From Candidatus Binatia bacterium (lineage in GTDB: Bacteria > Desulfobacterota > Binatia > HRBIN30): DNA of 64,000 bases. The stretch spans positions 434,001-498,000 of the forward strand of contig JAOAHD010000007.1 in NCBI GenBank assembly GCA_026415395.1, read 5' to 3'. Both the position numbers and the translations under genes were made by a program. This document shows, one piece after another, positions 44,994 to 54,167 of the stretch; position 1 is the first letter of the stretch; each line of letters begins with the position of its first letter. The notes below the pieces were generated by a model. That model worked only from the letters and a program-made list of their open reading frames with translations, was not told the DNA's origin and searched no databases.

Positions 44994-45760
44994 GCCGAGT
45001 TTTCGCGATTGCCGTCAACACTGCCCGTGAGTCGATCCGGAACAAGGTGCTGTACTCGGTGATGTTCTTTGCCGCCTTGTTGATTGGCATCGCAAGCGCA
45101 TTTGGGGCCGTTTCGCTGGGCGACAGCATTAAGTTCGTCAAGGACTTTGCTCTAACCGGCTTGTCGCTGTTCGGTGTCGCCGCCACGGTGGTGCTCGGCG
45201 TGACGATGGTGCACAACGAGCTGCAACGACGGACGATTTACAACGTGCTGTCCAAACCCGTAAGCCGCGGTGAGTTCTTGTTGGGCAAGTACCTCGGGTT
45301 GATGGCCACCTTGCTGGCGATGGTTACGGGGATGGCGTTTGCGGTGTTTGTGGTGCTGGGAGCGCTGGAAGGTGCACCGGACTGGAACCTCGTCCCCGCC
45401 ATTCTCATGATGCTCGCCGAAATCGCCATCCTCGCGGCCGTGGCGGTGTTTTTCAGCACCGTGGTGGTGACGCCAGCCCTCGCGGGCTTGTTTACTGTGG
45501 CCGCATTTATCGCCGGGCGATCCGCGTCGTGGCTCGCGCACTTCAGGGGCGACGAGTTCCCTGCGGCGTTGCGCGCCGTGGCCGCCGTGCTGCAACGCGT
45601 TTTGCCGCAACTCGATCAGTTGTACGTGGCCGACCGCCTGATTGCTGGCCAAACGCTGCCGGCCTCTTTGTACGCTTGGGCGGTTGCGTACGCCCTCTGT
45701 TACGTGGCCGTTTTGTTGGCTGCCAGCTTGGTGTTGTTCCGCCGCCGAGAATTCGTGTGA
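44990..45760 (+). CDS. ABC-2 type permease, PilI-like
   Basis: 256 residues with six membrane helices. It opens with AIAVNTARESIRNKVLYSV, typical of ABC-2 permeases linked to CcmA-type ATPases, and has the RRTIYNVLSKPVSRGEFLLGKYLG loop. It overlaps its upstream neighbour by 4 nt (ATGA) and should pair with the ATPase at 42287. In Myxococcus the corresponding pilH and pilI are adjacent; here a TMTC-like gene is inserted between them. Confidence 0.83.
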   Translation: MSRVFAIAVNTARESIRNKVLYSVMFFAALLIGIASAFGAVSLGDSIKFVKDFALTGLSLFGVAATVVLGVTMVHNELQRRTIYNVLSKPVSRGEFLLGKYLGLMATLLAMVTGMAFAVFVVLGALEGAPDWNLVPAILMMLAEIAILAAVAVFFSTVVVTPALAGLFTVAAFIAGRSASWLAHFRGDEFPAALRAVAAVLQRVLPQLDQLYVADRLIAGQTLPASLYAWAVAYALCYVAVLLAASLVLFRRREFV

Positions 45761-47172
45761 CCGATTCCGCCCAGAGCGCGCCCGCGCGGGTACAGTGGCT
45801 TGGTGCCCTCCTGGTCGTTTTGGCCGGGGCTGGTGCTCTCTCCCCAGTGCTGGGCAACGGTTTTCTCTACGTCGCCTTCGACGATCCGGGCTTTGTCACC
45901 GAAGTGGAGACCATTGGTCCCTGGACGTGGCAACGCCTGTGGATGTGCTTCGACCGCTTTTACCTGTACGACTACGTGCCGTTGCCCATGGTGTCGTTTC
46001 TTTTGGAGTACCAGCTTTGGGGCCTCGATCCCCTCGGATATCACGCCACCAACTTGTTGTTTCACGTGCTGAACGCGGTCCTCGTCCAGCGCTGGGTGAG
46101 CCGCACGTTGGACAGTGCCGTTGCCGGCGTGCTGGCGGGTGTCGTGTTTGCCGTGCACCCCGTGCAGGTAGAGGCCGTGGCCATCGTTGCCCAGCGGAAA
46201 ACGCTCTTAGCGGCGTTCTTTCTCCTGCTAGCGCTGTTGGCCTACGGCCGGTACAAAGCCGGCGGAAGCAGCGTGTGGAACGGCGCGGGGCTCGTTGCCT
46301 TTGCCGCGGCATGCTTGTCGAAGTCGAGCGTGGTTCCATTTCCCCTCCTGCTTTTCCTGTACGACTGGTTGCGCACGGAGCGCTGCGAGTGGCGCAGCAA
46401 GTGGGGCTACTTCGTACTCGCTGCGGCAACGGCGCTTCTCAGCGCCTACGCAAAGATGGGCGTGGTGGTTCAAGCTCCGCATGGGGAGAGTGTGTGGGTG
46501 AGTGCCCTGGTGGTGGGCCAAGTGTGGTGGGAGTATCTGGTGGCGCTGTTCGCGCCGGCGGGCCTGGCGCCAGCGTACTACTACCAGCGCTCGCAAATCG
46601 GTTCGCCGCTCAATTACGTGTCGTTGCTCGGGTTGCTGGTTTTGGCACTTAGTGTGTGGAGGATGCGGCAGCGGATGCGCCGCACTGCATTTACCCTCGC
46701 TTGGATCGGGCTTTGCCTGCTGCCGGTGTCGAACATCGTGCCTATCGCGGTGCTGCGTGCTGACCGTTACCTGTACCTCCCCATGATCGCGTTTTCTTTG
46801 TGGGTGGGCGCGCTGCTCGCGTGTGCACGATTGCGCGAAGGTGGGAAACGGTGGGCTTTGGGGACCGCGCTCGCACTGTGGTGTACTGCGCTGGCGTGGC
46901 AGAGTCATGCCTACGCGGCAGTGTTTCGTGACGATGTGACTGCTCGCGGCCGCGCGGTCGAACGGCACCCGTGGGCGGCGCCGGCGCACTACTTATTGGC
47001 GCTCGCTTGGATCCAGCGGGGCGATTGGCAGCAGGCGCACGCCGCGGCGCAGGCTGCACTGCAGCGCGATCCGCAGTTTTCCCGTGCGCAAGAGTTGCTG
47101 GCACGGTTGGAGGCAGCCGATCCGGTTCTTCGCCCCGCAGGGGAAACCGGCAACGCGGAAGCAGGGAAATGA
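45757..47172 (+). CDS. second TMTC-like membrane glycosyltransferase
   Basis: 471 residues from GTG 45757, overlapping the permease stop as GTGA. About 10 membrane helices. The first loop FLYVAFDDPGFVTEVE carries the paired Asp residues, followed by YLYDYVPLPMVSFLLEYQLWGLDPLGYHATNLLFH, parallel to the gene at 43215. The block VHPVQVEAVAIVAQRKTLLA is shared with the first copy's HPIHTEAVTGLVGRAELLA. Only one or two TPR units remain at the C-terminus (about 410-455), fewer than in the first copy. A paralogue with a likely related sugar-transfer role in the pilus operon. Confidence 0.75.
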   Translation: MTDSAQSAPARVQWLGALLVVLAGAGALSPVLGNGFLYVAFDDPGFVTEVETIGPWTWQRLWMCFDRFYLYDYVPLPMVSFLLEYQLWGLDPLGYHATNLLFHVLNAVLVQRWVSRTLDSAVAGVLAGVVFAVHPVQVEAVAIVAQRKTLLAAFFLLLALLAYGRYKAGGSSVWNGAGLVAFAAACLSKSSVVPFPLLLFLYDWLRTERCEWRSKWGYFVLAAATALLSAYAKMGVVVQAPHGESVWVSALVVGQVWWEYLVALFAPAGLAPAYYYQRSQIGSPLNYVSLLGLLVLALSVWRMRQRMRRTAFTLAWIGLCLLPVSNIVPIAVLRADRYLYLPMIAFSLWVGALLACARLREGGKRWALGTALALWCTALAWQSHAYAAVFRDDVTARGRAVERHPWAAPAHYLLALAWIQRGDWQQAHAAAQAALQRDPQFSRAQELLARLEAADPVLRPAGETGNAEAGK

Positions 47173-47951
47173 CGGAAGCCTGGTTCCTTGCGTTCGCGTT
47201 TGTCGTGGGCGCCGCGGTGGGTAGCTTCCTCAACGTGTGCATTGTGCGGCTGCCGCAAGGAAAGTCGATCGTGCATCCCCCTTCGGCCTGCCCGAAGTGC
47301 GGAGCTTCCATCCCTCCGTGGGACAACATCCCGTTGTTGAGTTTTCTCCTTCTCCGCGGGCGATGCCGCTACTGCCAAGAGCCGATTTCGTGGCGCTACC
47401 CGCTGGTGGAGGGGCTCACGGGTCTCCTGTTCCTCGCCAATGTGGTCATGTTCGGTGCCACACCGTGGGCCGCAGTAGCCTGTATGTTTTCGGCAGCTCT
47501 GGTGGTGGTCACGTTTATCGACTTGGACCACCTCATCATTCCCGACGTGATCAGTTTGCCCGGCATTGTGGTTGGCTTGGGGCTCGCCTTGTTCGGTTGG
47601 GGTCCGAGTTTGGTGGATCGGGTGTTGGGCGTTTTGCTGGGTGGCGGTCTTTTGTGGGCGGTGGCTGCGTTTTATGAGTGGGCGCGGCGCCAAGAGGGCA
47701 TGGGAGGTGGTGACATCAAGCTCCTTGCCATGATCGGCGCTTTCCTCGGTTGGCGAGGGGTGTTGGTGACCCTGCTCGTGGGATCCTTAACGGGTGCCGT
47801 GGTCGGCGGCGGTCGGATCTTGCTTCGCCGATCCCAAGCCGGGGTGCCGATTCCGTTTGGACCCTTCCTCGCGCTCGGCGCAATCGTGGCGCTCTATTGG
47901 GGAGAAGCGCTGCTCGCTTGGTACATCGAGCTGGCGGCAGGCTCGCCGTGA
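47169..47951 (+). CDS. pilD: prepilin peptidase / N-methyltransferase PilD
   Basis: 260 residues. N-terminal block GAAVGSFLNVCIVRLP and the zinc-binding CPKC ... CRYC pairs form the methyltransferase and processing domain. The two aspartyl protease sites are FIDLDHLIIPD and GMGGGDIKLL. Eight membrane helices. It cleaves and methylates type IV prepilins. ATG 47169 overlaps the preceding stop by 4 nt. It closes the pil operon even though no prepilin gene is present in the window. Confidence 0.94.
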   Translation: MTEAWFLAFAFVVGAAVGSFLNVCIVRLPQGKSIVHPPSACPKCGASIPPWDNIPLLSFLLLRGRCRYCQEPISWRYPLVEGLTGLLFLANVVMFGATPWAAVACMFSAALVVVTFIDLDHLIIPDVISLPGIVVGLGLALFGWGPSLVDRVLGVLLGGGLLWAVAAFYEWARRQEGMGGGDIKLLAMIGAFLGWRGVLVTLLVGSLTGAVVGGGRILLRRSQAGVPIPFGPFLALGAIVALYWGEALLAWYIELAAGSP

Positions 47952-47959
47952 GGCGAGCC
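47940..47959 (+). terminator. hairpin spanning the pilD stop codon
   Basis: GGCTCGCC (47940-47947) and GGCGAGCC (47952-47959) form a perfect 8-bp stem whose GTGA loop contains the pilD stop. No T-run follows. It lies between convergent pilD and ridA and could end transcription from either side. Confidence 0.4.
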
Positions 47960-47970
47960 CACTCCGGGCG

Positions 47971-48399
47971 TTAGCCGGGGGGTCGCCGGTAGGCCACGGC
48001 TTCGACTTCGATGCGGGCGCCGCGGGGCAGACTGGCAACGCCAACAGTGACGCGTGCTGGGAAAGGGGGCGAGAACACGCTGCTGTAAATTTCATTCACT
48101 GTGGCAAAATCGGCCAAGTCGACCAGATACAAAGTGGTCCGAACCACCGTGGAGAGCTCGCCTCCGGCAGCGCGCAACACGGCGGCAAGATTGGCCAGAG
48201 CTTGTCGGGCCTCCGCTGCCGTGCCGCCAGCGACGAGCTCGCCGGTTTTGGGGTCGAGGCCAATTTGCCCGGAAAGGAAAATCCAATCTCCGGCCACGAT
48301 CGCTTGCGAATACGGCCCAATCGCCGCCGGAGCGAGCGATGTTGCCACGGCTTCATGTTGTTTCGATTCCACGGGGAAAGCCTCCTGTCGTGCGCTCAC
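47971..48399 (-). CDS. ridA: RidA/YjgF-family enamine deaminase
   Basis: 142 residues with a 17-residue N-terminal extension. Conserved blocks: AIGPYSQAI, IFLSGQIGLDPKTGELV, ALANLAAVLRAAG and PPFPARVTVGVASLPRGARIEVEAVA, which includes the substrate-binding Arg. It hydrolyses reactive 2-aminoacrylate-type imines released by PLP enzymes. Its ATG overlaps the spoT stop (ATGA, 48396-48399), making it the last gene of the DegT-to-SpoT operon. Confidence 0.9.
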   Translation of the reverse strand: MSARQEAFPVESKQHEAVATSLAPAAIGPYSQAIVAGDWIFLSGQIGLDPKTGELVAGGTAAEARQALANLAAVLRAAGGELSTVVRTTLYLVDLADFATVNEIYSSVFSPPFPARVTVGVASLPRGARIEVEAVAYRRPPG

Positions 48400-50537
48400 G
48401 AGCGCGCCCTAGCCACTTTCACTACGCCGCGAACCTTGGCGACATTGCGCAGCAGGCGCTGCAGCTGATCGATGTGTTGCACCGTGACTTCGAACACGTT
48501 GAGCGCCTTCTGATCCGGGAGCTCCCGCACGGTGGCTCGGTTGATGTTCACGCCCACCGCGCTGATTGCCCCCGACACGGCGGAAAGCAAGCCCGGCTGG
48601 TTCACGCAGACCACTTCGAGCCGAACCAACTGCTTCGCTTCTGCATCGCTCCGCCAAGTCACATCCACGCGGCGCTGCGGATCGCTTTCCAACACCCGCG
48701 GGCAGTCGATGCTGTGCACGGTGACCCCTCGGCCGCGCGTGAGAAAGCCAATGATCCGCTCTCCCGGCACGGGGCTGCAGCAGCGGGCAAAGCGCACCAG
48801 CACATCGTCGATCCCACCGACAACCACGCTCGGCGGTTCAGTGCGGCGCATCCGCTTGAAGAGCCGCCGCCAGCCGGTTTCTTGAGCACCTTCTTGCAAC
48901 TGCTCTGCAGGAACCAACTTCGCGAGGACCTGACGGGGGGTGAGGCGACCGTAACCAATTGCCGCGAACAAAGACTCTTCGTCGCGCACGCCAAAGGCTT
49001 GCAGGACCGCGGGAAAGTCCGGCTGCTTCCGCAGCTTGGCGTAGTCGAGGTGATACCGCGCACAATCACGTTGCAAGAGCTCGCGCCCAATGGCCACACT
49101 GCGCTCTCGTTGTTGCTGCTTGATCCAGTTGCGAATCTTTTGCCGGGCGCGCGCCGTCTTGACGAAGTTCAGCCAGTCGCTGCTCGGCGTTTGGTTCGAG
49201 GTCGTAATAATTTCCACCGTGTCGCCGTTGCGCAGGCAGTAGCGTAGGGGCACGAGGCGACCGTTCACGCGCGCCCCGGCGCAGTGGTTCCCCACTTCGG
49301 AGTGAATGCGGTAGGCAAAATCGATGACCGTGGAGCCTTCGGGGAAGGACAAGCAGTCGCCCTTGGGCGTAAACACCACGACCTCGTCGCTAAACAGGTC
49401 CTCTTTGACCAGGCGCAGAAACTCCTGGGGCTCCGATGGATTTTGCAGCCACTCCAAGAGCTGCCGCAGCCAGGTAAAGCGCTCGGCGTCTTGCCCGTCC
49501 ACGTGTTTGCCGCCCTTGTATTTCCAGTGCGCGGCAATGCCCATTTCGGCCACGCGGTGCATTTCGTGGGTGCGGATTTGCACCTCCATCCGCTCCCCGT
49601 ACGGACCAATCACCGTGGTGTGTAACGACTGGTACATGTTACCTTTAGGGAGCGCGATGTAGTCCTTGAACCGCCCCGGCACCGGCTTCCAGTTGGCGTG
49701 GATGACCCCGAGCGCTTCGTAACACTCGCGCACCGTGCCCACGATGATCCGGAAGGCGATGAGGTCGTAAATTTGGTCGTAGTGCAGGTTTTGCGCCTGC
49801 ATCTTCTGGTAAATCGAATAGAAGTGTTTGGGCCTTCCGGTAACCTCGGCTTCGATTCCGGCTTCTTCCAGCTTGCGGCGGAGAATGGCGATGACCTCGG
49901 CAATGTAGCGCTCGCGCTCCTCCTTACGTTTGGCCACGGCCCGCTTGAGTTGGTAGTAAACCTCGGGCTGCAAGTAGCGCAGTGCCTGGTCTTCGAGCTC
50001 GCTTTTCATCCAGTAGATTCCCAGCCGGTGCGCGAGCGGTGCGTAGATGTCGAGAGTCTCCTGGGCAATCTCGATTTGCCGCTCGGGGCTCAAGGCATCC
50101 AGGGTGCGCATGTTGTGGGTACGATCCGCGAGTTTGATGAGGATCACGCGGATATCCCGTGCCATCGCCAGGAGCATTTTGCGGAAGTTCTCCGCTTGTT
50201 TCTCCTCGCGGCTGGTAAAGGAGATCTGGCTAATTTTCGTCACGCCATCGACGAGCGTGGCCACTTCCGGACCGAACTGGCGCCCGATTTCGTCGAGCGT
50301 GGTGAGCGTGTCTTCCACCGTGTCGTGCAGGAGCGCGGTGGCCACGCTGGCGGCATCGAGGTGGAGCTCGGCGATGATTTTGGCCACCTCCACGGGATGC
50401 GTGAAATACGGCTCGCCGGAAGCGCGCTTTTGACCGCGGTGCACGCGCTCGGAGAACTCGTAAGCCCGGGCAATGAGGTTCACGTCAGCCGCGGGGTCGT
50501 AGCTGCGTACGGTTTCGATGAGATTCTCCAGCTTCAT
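48396..50537 (-). CDS. spoT: bifunctional (p)ppGpp synthetase/hydrolase (SpoT/Rel)
   Basis: 713 residues. The HD hydrolase domain has His47, His71-Asp72 (LLHDTVEDT) and the KLADRTHNMRTL motif, so hydrolysis should be active. The synthetase domain has RFKDYIALPKGNMYQSLHTTV and MEVQIRTHEMH, so synthesis should also be active. A TGS domain (about 385-450) and a C-terminal ACT domain (about 640-710) complete the long-Rel layout. It sets the stringent response. It overlaps cmk upstream and ridA downstream by 4 nt each. Confidence 0.95.
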   Translation of the reverse strand: MKLENLIETVRSYDPAADVNLIARAYEFSERVHRGQKRASGEPYFTHPVEVAKIIAELHLDAASVATALLHDTVEDTLTTLDEIGRQFGPEVATLVDGVTKISQISFTSREEKQAENFRKMLLAMARDIRVILIKLADRTHNMRTLDALSPERQIEIAQETLDIYAPLAHRLGIYWMKSELEDQALRYLQPEVYYQLKRAVAKRKEERERYIAEVIAILRRKLEEAGIEAEVTGRPKHFYSIYQKMQAQNLHYDQIYDLIAFRIIVGTVRECYEALGVIHANWKPVPGRFKDYIALPKGNMYQSLHTTVIGPYGERMEVQIRTHEMHRVAEMGIAAHWKYKGGKHVDGQDAERFTWLRQLLEWLQNPSEPQEFLRLVKEDLFSDEVVVFTPKGDCLSFPEGSTVIDFAYRIHSEVGNHCAGARVNGRLVPLRYCLRNGDTVEIITTSNQTPSSDWLNFVKTARARQKIRNWIKQQQRERSVAIGRELLQRDCARYHLDYAKLRKQPDFPAVLQAFGVRDEESLFAAIGYGRLTPRQVLAKLVPAEQLQEGAQETGWRRLFKRMRRTEPPSVVVGGIDDVLVRFARCCSPVPGERIIGFLTRGRGVTVHSIDCPRVLESDPQRRVDVTWRSDAEAKQLVRLEVVCVNQPGLLSAVSGAISAVGVNINRATVRELPDQKALNVFEVTVQHIDQLQRLLRNVAKVRGVVKVARARS

Positions 50538-51094
50538 TCGGCGACTGGCTTGCCTCCATTGTGGCGGAACCGAATCCGCGCCGCGCTGGCGATCACCTCG
50601 GCAATGTCCTCCGGCGCAGCGTGGTCCGTGCAGTACACCAGGTCGTAGAGGGAGGTGTCGTCGAGGTCGAAGCCGTAGATTTTCCGGTAGCGCTCCCGGT
50701 CGGCGCGTTGGCGGGCTTCGTTGGCGCGGAGTTTTTCTTCCGCATCTCCGCCCTCACGGGCTTGCACTCGCTGGGCGCGCACCTCGGGGCTCGCGGTTAG
50801 GTAAACCTTGAAGCTTGGGATGCCCAACTGCCGGGCGAAAAACGCCACCAAGCGGCCCTCGACGATGGCGTTACCCTGCCGCAAATGGCTGATCATGAGC
50901 TCGTCGAGCTGGCGGTCGATCGAATGGTCCACCGCGCAGAGCTGGTTGAACTGCTCGAGCGTCAGGCCGCGCCGCTCAGCTTCGCGCCGGTACAGGTCGC
51001 CAGCATACACGTGTGGCAGCCCAAGCCGTGCGCTGAGCAGGCGCGCGACGGTGGTTTTTCCGCTACCCGGAGTGCCTGAAATGGTGATCAGCAT
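50534..51094 (-). CDS. cytidylate kinase-like protein (archaeal-type Cmk)
   Basis: 186 residues from ATG 51094, preceded by AAGGG at 8 nt. Walker A is GTPGSGKTT. A short lid region with AREGGDAEEKLRANEARQRADRERYRKIYG matches the compact archaeal/AAA_17-type CMP kinases rather than the 225-residue E. coli form. It phosphorylates CMP or a related nucleotide. The stop overlaps the spoT start by 4 nt. No rpsA follows, unlike the common cmk-rpsA order. Confidence 0.8.
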   Translation of the reverse strand: MLITISGTPGSGKTTVARLLSARLGLPHVYAGDLYRREAERRGLTLEQFNQLCAVDHSIDRQLDELMISHLRQGNAIVEGRLVAFFARQLGIPSFKVYLTASPEVRAQRVQAREGGDAEEKLRANEARQRADRERYRKIYGFDLDDTSLYDLVYCTDHAAPEDIAEVIASAARIRFRHNGGKPVAE

Positions 51095-51152
51095 GGTCAA
51101 CGCCCTTTAAGGTAAGGCTCGGCCCTAGGGAGGGGCAAGAGCGCCCAGACGT

Positions 51153-52028
51153 TCACTCGAGGTTTTGCACTTGTTCGCGAATTTTTTCGAGCTCGCTGCG
51201 CGCGTCGACCGTCAAGGCGGTGACCTCGGGATCGGCGCTCTTTGCCGCAATCGTATTGAACTCGCGCTGTAACTCTTGGAGGAGAAATTCGAGCCGCTTG
51301 CCAACTGGGCCCGCTTGTTTGAGGAGGGCACGAGCTGCCTTCAAATGGGTAGCGAGGCGGACCAGCTCCTCGGTGACGTCGCTGCGTTCCGCAATGAGCA
51401 CTGCCTCTTGGAGCAGGCGCTGCTCGTCGATGTCGCGACCGCGCAGCAGTTCCCGCACACGTTCGCGCAGGCGGGCAACGAGCTGCGGGAGGATGCGCTT
51501 CACCCGCTTGGCAATCTCTCGGCGATACTGCTCGAGGGCAGCGAAACGGCGGCTGAGGTCAGCCGCTAAGGCCTTGCCCTCGCGCTCTCGCTCTTTGTTC
51601 CAAGCGCGGAGGGCAGCCTGCAAAGCTTGGCGCACGCGGCGCTGCTCTTCTTGCGGGGGAACCTTGCTTTCCTTGACCGTGAATAACTCGGCACGGTTGG
51701 TAAGTAGCTCAATCCGTAGCTCGCCGGCTAACTCGAGCGTCTGTTGCAGTCGGCGCCACGATGCGACGTACGCTCGCGCCAAGGCCTCGTTCGCTTCCAC
51801 CTGCAGGACCGCCTCGCCGCGGCCCGTGCGACTAACGTTTACGTCAACCTTGCCCCGCGCAGCGTGGTGTTGCACCAGGGCACGGAGCTCGGCCTCCAGC
51901 GGATAGAGTTCTCGCGGCATGTTGAAGCGCACTTCCAGGCCGCGCTGGTTCAGCGAGCGCACTTCCACCGTCCAACTCCACGGTCCGCTCCTCACCGTGG
52001 CGGTGCCGAAACCTGTCATGCTACGCAC
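51153..52028 (-). CDS. YicC-family endoribonuclease
   Basis: 291 residues from GTG 52028, giving the family start MRSMTGFG; an ATG three codons later is an alternative. GGAGGT lies just upstream. The N-terminal YicC-like domain (VRSLNQRGLEVRFNMPRELYPLE) and C-terminal DUF1732 (FLLQELQREFNTIAAKS) are both complete, and E. coli YicC is of similar length. YicC proteins are metal-dependent endoribonucleases or RNase adaptors. The gene overlaps the heptose kinase gene by 8 nt. Confidence 0.9.
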   Translation of the reverse strand: MRSMTGFGTATVRSGPWSWTVEVRSLNQRGLEVRFNMPRELYPLEAELRALVQHHAARGKVDVNVSRTGRGEAVLQVEANEALARAYVASWRRLQQTLELAGELRIELLTNRAELFTVKESKVPPQEEQRRVRQALQAALRAWNKEREREGKALAADLSRRFAALEQYRREIAKRVKRILPQLVARLRERVRELLRGRDIDEQRLLQEAVLIAERSDVTEELVRLATHLKAARALLKQAGPVGKRLEFLLQELQREFNTIAAKSADPEVTALTVDARSELEKIREQVQNLE

Positions 52029-53052
52029 GGGACCTCCGTTGTTTGCCGCGCCCGGGACCGGCACCATTGCGGGCGACCGCATTGAGAATTTCGCCGGGCG
52101 TGACCGTTGCGGTGCCCAATTTGCCCACCGCGATGCCGGCAGCGACATTGGCGAGCGATACCGCCACCTCCAGGGGGAATCCTGCTGCGAGCGAGAGAGT
52201 GCAAACCGCTGCCACCGTGTCCCCGGCGCCGGTGACGTCGTACACATCCCGTGCCTGCGTCGGAAAGTGCTGCGGAGGCGCTTGCGCACGAAACAGGCTC
52301 ATGCCGGCCTCTCCGCGGGTGATGAGCACAGCTTCGCAAGACCAAGCCTCCAGCAGCCGTTCGCCAGCGCACCGCAGCGAGGCGTCATCGCGAATCTCGA
52401 TGCCGGAAGCTTCCGCGGCTTCGTGTTGATTGGGGGTCATCAGCGTGGCTCCGGAGTAACGGCCGAAATTCGGCTTCTTCGGGTCGATGACTAAAGGCCA
52501 GCCGGTGGCGCGGTGCAGCTCGCTCAGGCACGAGAGGAGTTCGGCAGTCACTGTGCCCTTGGCGTAATCGGATATGAGGACCGCGTCGTAGCGGCGGTTG
52601 TGGCGGCGCAGGAATTCGATCACGCGTTTCGTGGCGGCAGGAGGGTGCTCGACCTGCTCTCGATCGAAGCGAACCACCTGTTGGTGGTGGGCGATCACGC
52701 GGGTTTTACGGGTAGTCACCAAGCCTCGGGTGCGAATCACGCCGGAGGTATCCGCGCCGATGCTCTTGAGTTCCGCCAGGATGCGATCGCCTGCACGATC
52801 GCTTCCTACCACTCCGCACACCGTCACGCGGGCGCCCAAGCTGCGCAAGTTGTGCGCCACGTTGGCCGCGCCACCGAGGTGGGTGGACTCCCGTTCGATA
52901 CGGACGACAGGAACCGGTGCTTCCGGGGAGATGCGCTCCACCGTGCCCCAGAGGAATTCGTCGAGCATCAAGTCGCCAACCACGAGCACGCGGGCTTGGG
53001 GCAGTTTTCGCAACAGGCGCTGGACTTGCTCGGGGCGGAGATCAGGACTCAC
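52021..53052 (-). CDS. D-glycero-beta-D-manno-heptose-7-phosphate kinase
   Basis: 343 residues from GTG 53052, whose GTGA overlaps the DegT stop. PfkB-family sugar kinase: GGAANVAHNLRSLGA near the N-terminus and DVTGAGDTVAAVCTLSL as the second signature with the catalytic Asp. It corresponds to the kinase half of HldE; the adenylyltransferase half is absent and must be encoded elsewhere. It feeds ADP-heptose synthesis for the lipopolysaccharide inner core, matching the GT9 heptosyltransferase-like gene at 58.8 kb. Confidence 0.88.
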   Translation of the reverse strand: MSPDLRPEQVQRLLRKLPQARVLVVGDLMLDEFLWGTVERISPEAPVPVVRIERESTHLGGAANVAHNLRSLGARVTVCGVVGSDRAGDRILAELKSIGADTSGVIRTRGLVTTRKTRVIAHHQQVVRFDREQVEHPPAATKRVIEFLRRHNRRYDAVLISDYAKGTVTAELLSCLSELHRATGWPLVIDPKKPNFGRYSGATLMTPNQHEAAEASGIEIRDDASLRCAGERLLEAWSCEAVLITRGEAGMSLFRAQAPPQHFPTQARDVYDVTGAGDTVAAVCTLSLAAGFPLEVAVSLANVAAGIAVGKLGTATVTPGEILNAVARNGAGPGRGKQRRSRA

Positions 53053-54167
53053 CGTCTCACCTCGGCAATCGTGCGGCACACCTGGTCGACCTCGTCTTCC
53101 GTCATTTCCGGGTAAAGCGGCAAAGCCAGGACTTCCTCACAGGCCTGTTCGCTTACTGGCAAACTGCCTGGTCCCTCGCTCCAGGCTGCGAATGCGGGCA
53201 GGAGATGTAACGGAGTTGGATAATGAATCGCGGTGCCAATGCCAGCTTCCTGCAAGTGGTGAGCAAGCCGTGCTCGATCGCGGCAGCGCACGACAAATTG
53301 GTGGTAAACATGCACGGAGTCGGCGAACTCGGCTAGCGGTTGGACCCCCGGAACAGCGGCGAGCAGTTTTCGGTAGCGTTTGGCGAGTGCCCTGCGCTGC
53401 GTATTCCACGTTGCCAGGTGCGGCAACTTTACCCTGAGCCAAGCCGCTTGCAGCGCATCGAGGCGTGAGTTGCACCCGACGTCGACGTGTTCGTACTTGC
53501 CAACCTGGCCGTGGTCACGCCAAAGACGCACGCGTTCGGCAATATCCGGGTCGTTGGTTACCACCGCACCCGCATCGCCAAGGGCGCCGAGGTTTTTCGT
53601 CGGGTAGAAACTAAAGGCTGCGGCCTGCCCCCAAGTACCCACTGGGCGGGCGCGCAAGGCAGCGCCGTGCGCTTGTGCGGCATCTTCGAGAACTCGGAGT
53701 CCGAAGTCGGTTGCCACGGCCAAAATTTCTTCCATTCGTGCCGGTTGCCCATACAGGTGCACGGCAATGACTGCCTTGAGCGGTACTCTTTCTGCCGCGG
53801 CACGAAGCGAGGCCGCATCGAGCGTAAGCCCAGCGGGCTCGACATCCACAAAGACAGGCCGCGCGCCGAGCAAGCGCACGGCCTCGGCCGTTGCCGCGAA
53901 GGTGATCGCAGGTACGGCGACCGCATCCCCGGGGCGCACCCCGAGCGCGCGCAACCCGAGCACGAGCGCGTCGGTGCCGTTCGCCACGCCGACTGCGTAA
54001 CGCACCCCGCACCAAGCAGCGAACTCCCGCTCGAAGGCCTCGACCTCGGGTCCGAGCACAAACTGCGAAGAATCCAGTACGCGCGCAAACGCAGCGACAA
54101 GCTCCGCCCGTAAGCGCTCGTGCTGCACTTGCAAGCGCGCCAGGGGAATCGGCATGGCCGCCGGCAT
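53049..54167 (-). CDS. DegT/DnrJ/EryC1/StrS-family sugar aminotransferase
   Basis: 372 residues from ATG 54167 (54155 is an alternative). PLP-dependent fold: VANGTDALVLGLRALG, VFVDVEPAGLTLDAASL, VLEDAAQAHGA, and SFYPTKNLGALGDAGAVV with the PLP-binding Lys. A Leu/Arg-rich N-terminal segment (PLARLQVQHERLRAEL) is typical. It transfers an amino group to a nucleotide-linked keto sugar, supplying amino sugars for surface glycans. It leads the overlapping operon to ridA. Confidence 0.92.
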   Translation of the reverse strand: MPAAMPIPLARLQVQHERLRAELVAAFARVLDSSQFVLGPEVEAFEREFAAWCGVRYAVGVANGTDALVLGLRALGVRPGDAVAVPAITFAATAEAVRLLGARPVFVDVEPAGLTLDAASLRAAAERVPLKAVIAVHLYGQPARMEEILAVATDFGLRVLEDAAQAHGAALRARPVGTWGQAAAFSFYPTKNLGALGDAGAVVTNDPDIAERVRLWRDHGQVGKYEHVDVGCNSRLDALQAAWLRVKLPHLATWNTQRRALAKRYRKLLAAVPGVQPLAEFADSVHVYHQFVVRCRDRARLAHHLQEAGIGTAIHYPTPLHLLPAFAAWSEGPGSLPVSEQACEEVLALPLYPEMTEDEVDQVCRTIAEVRR

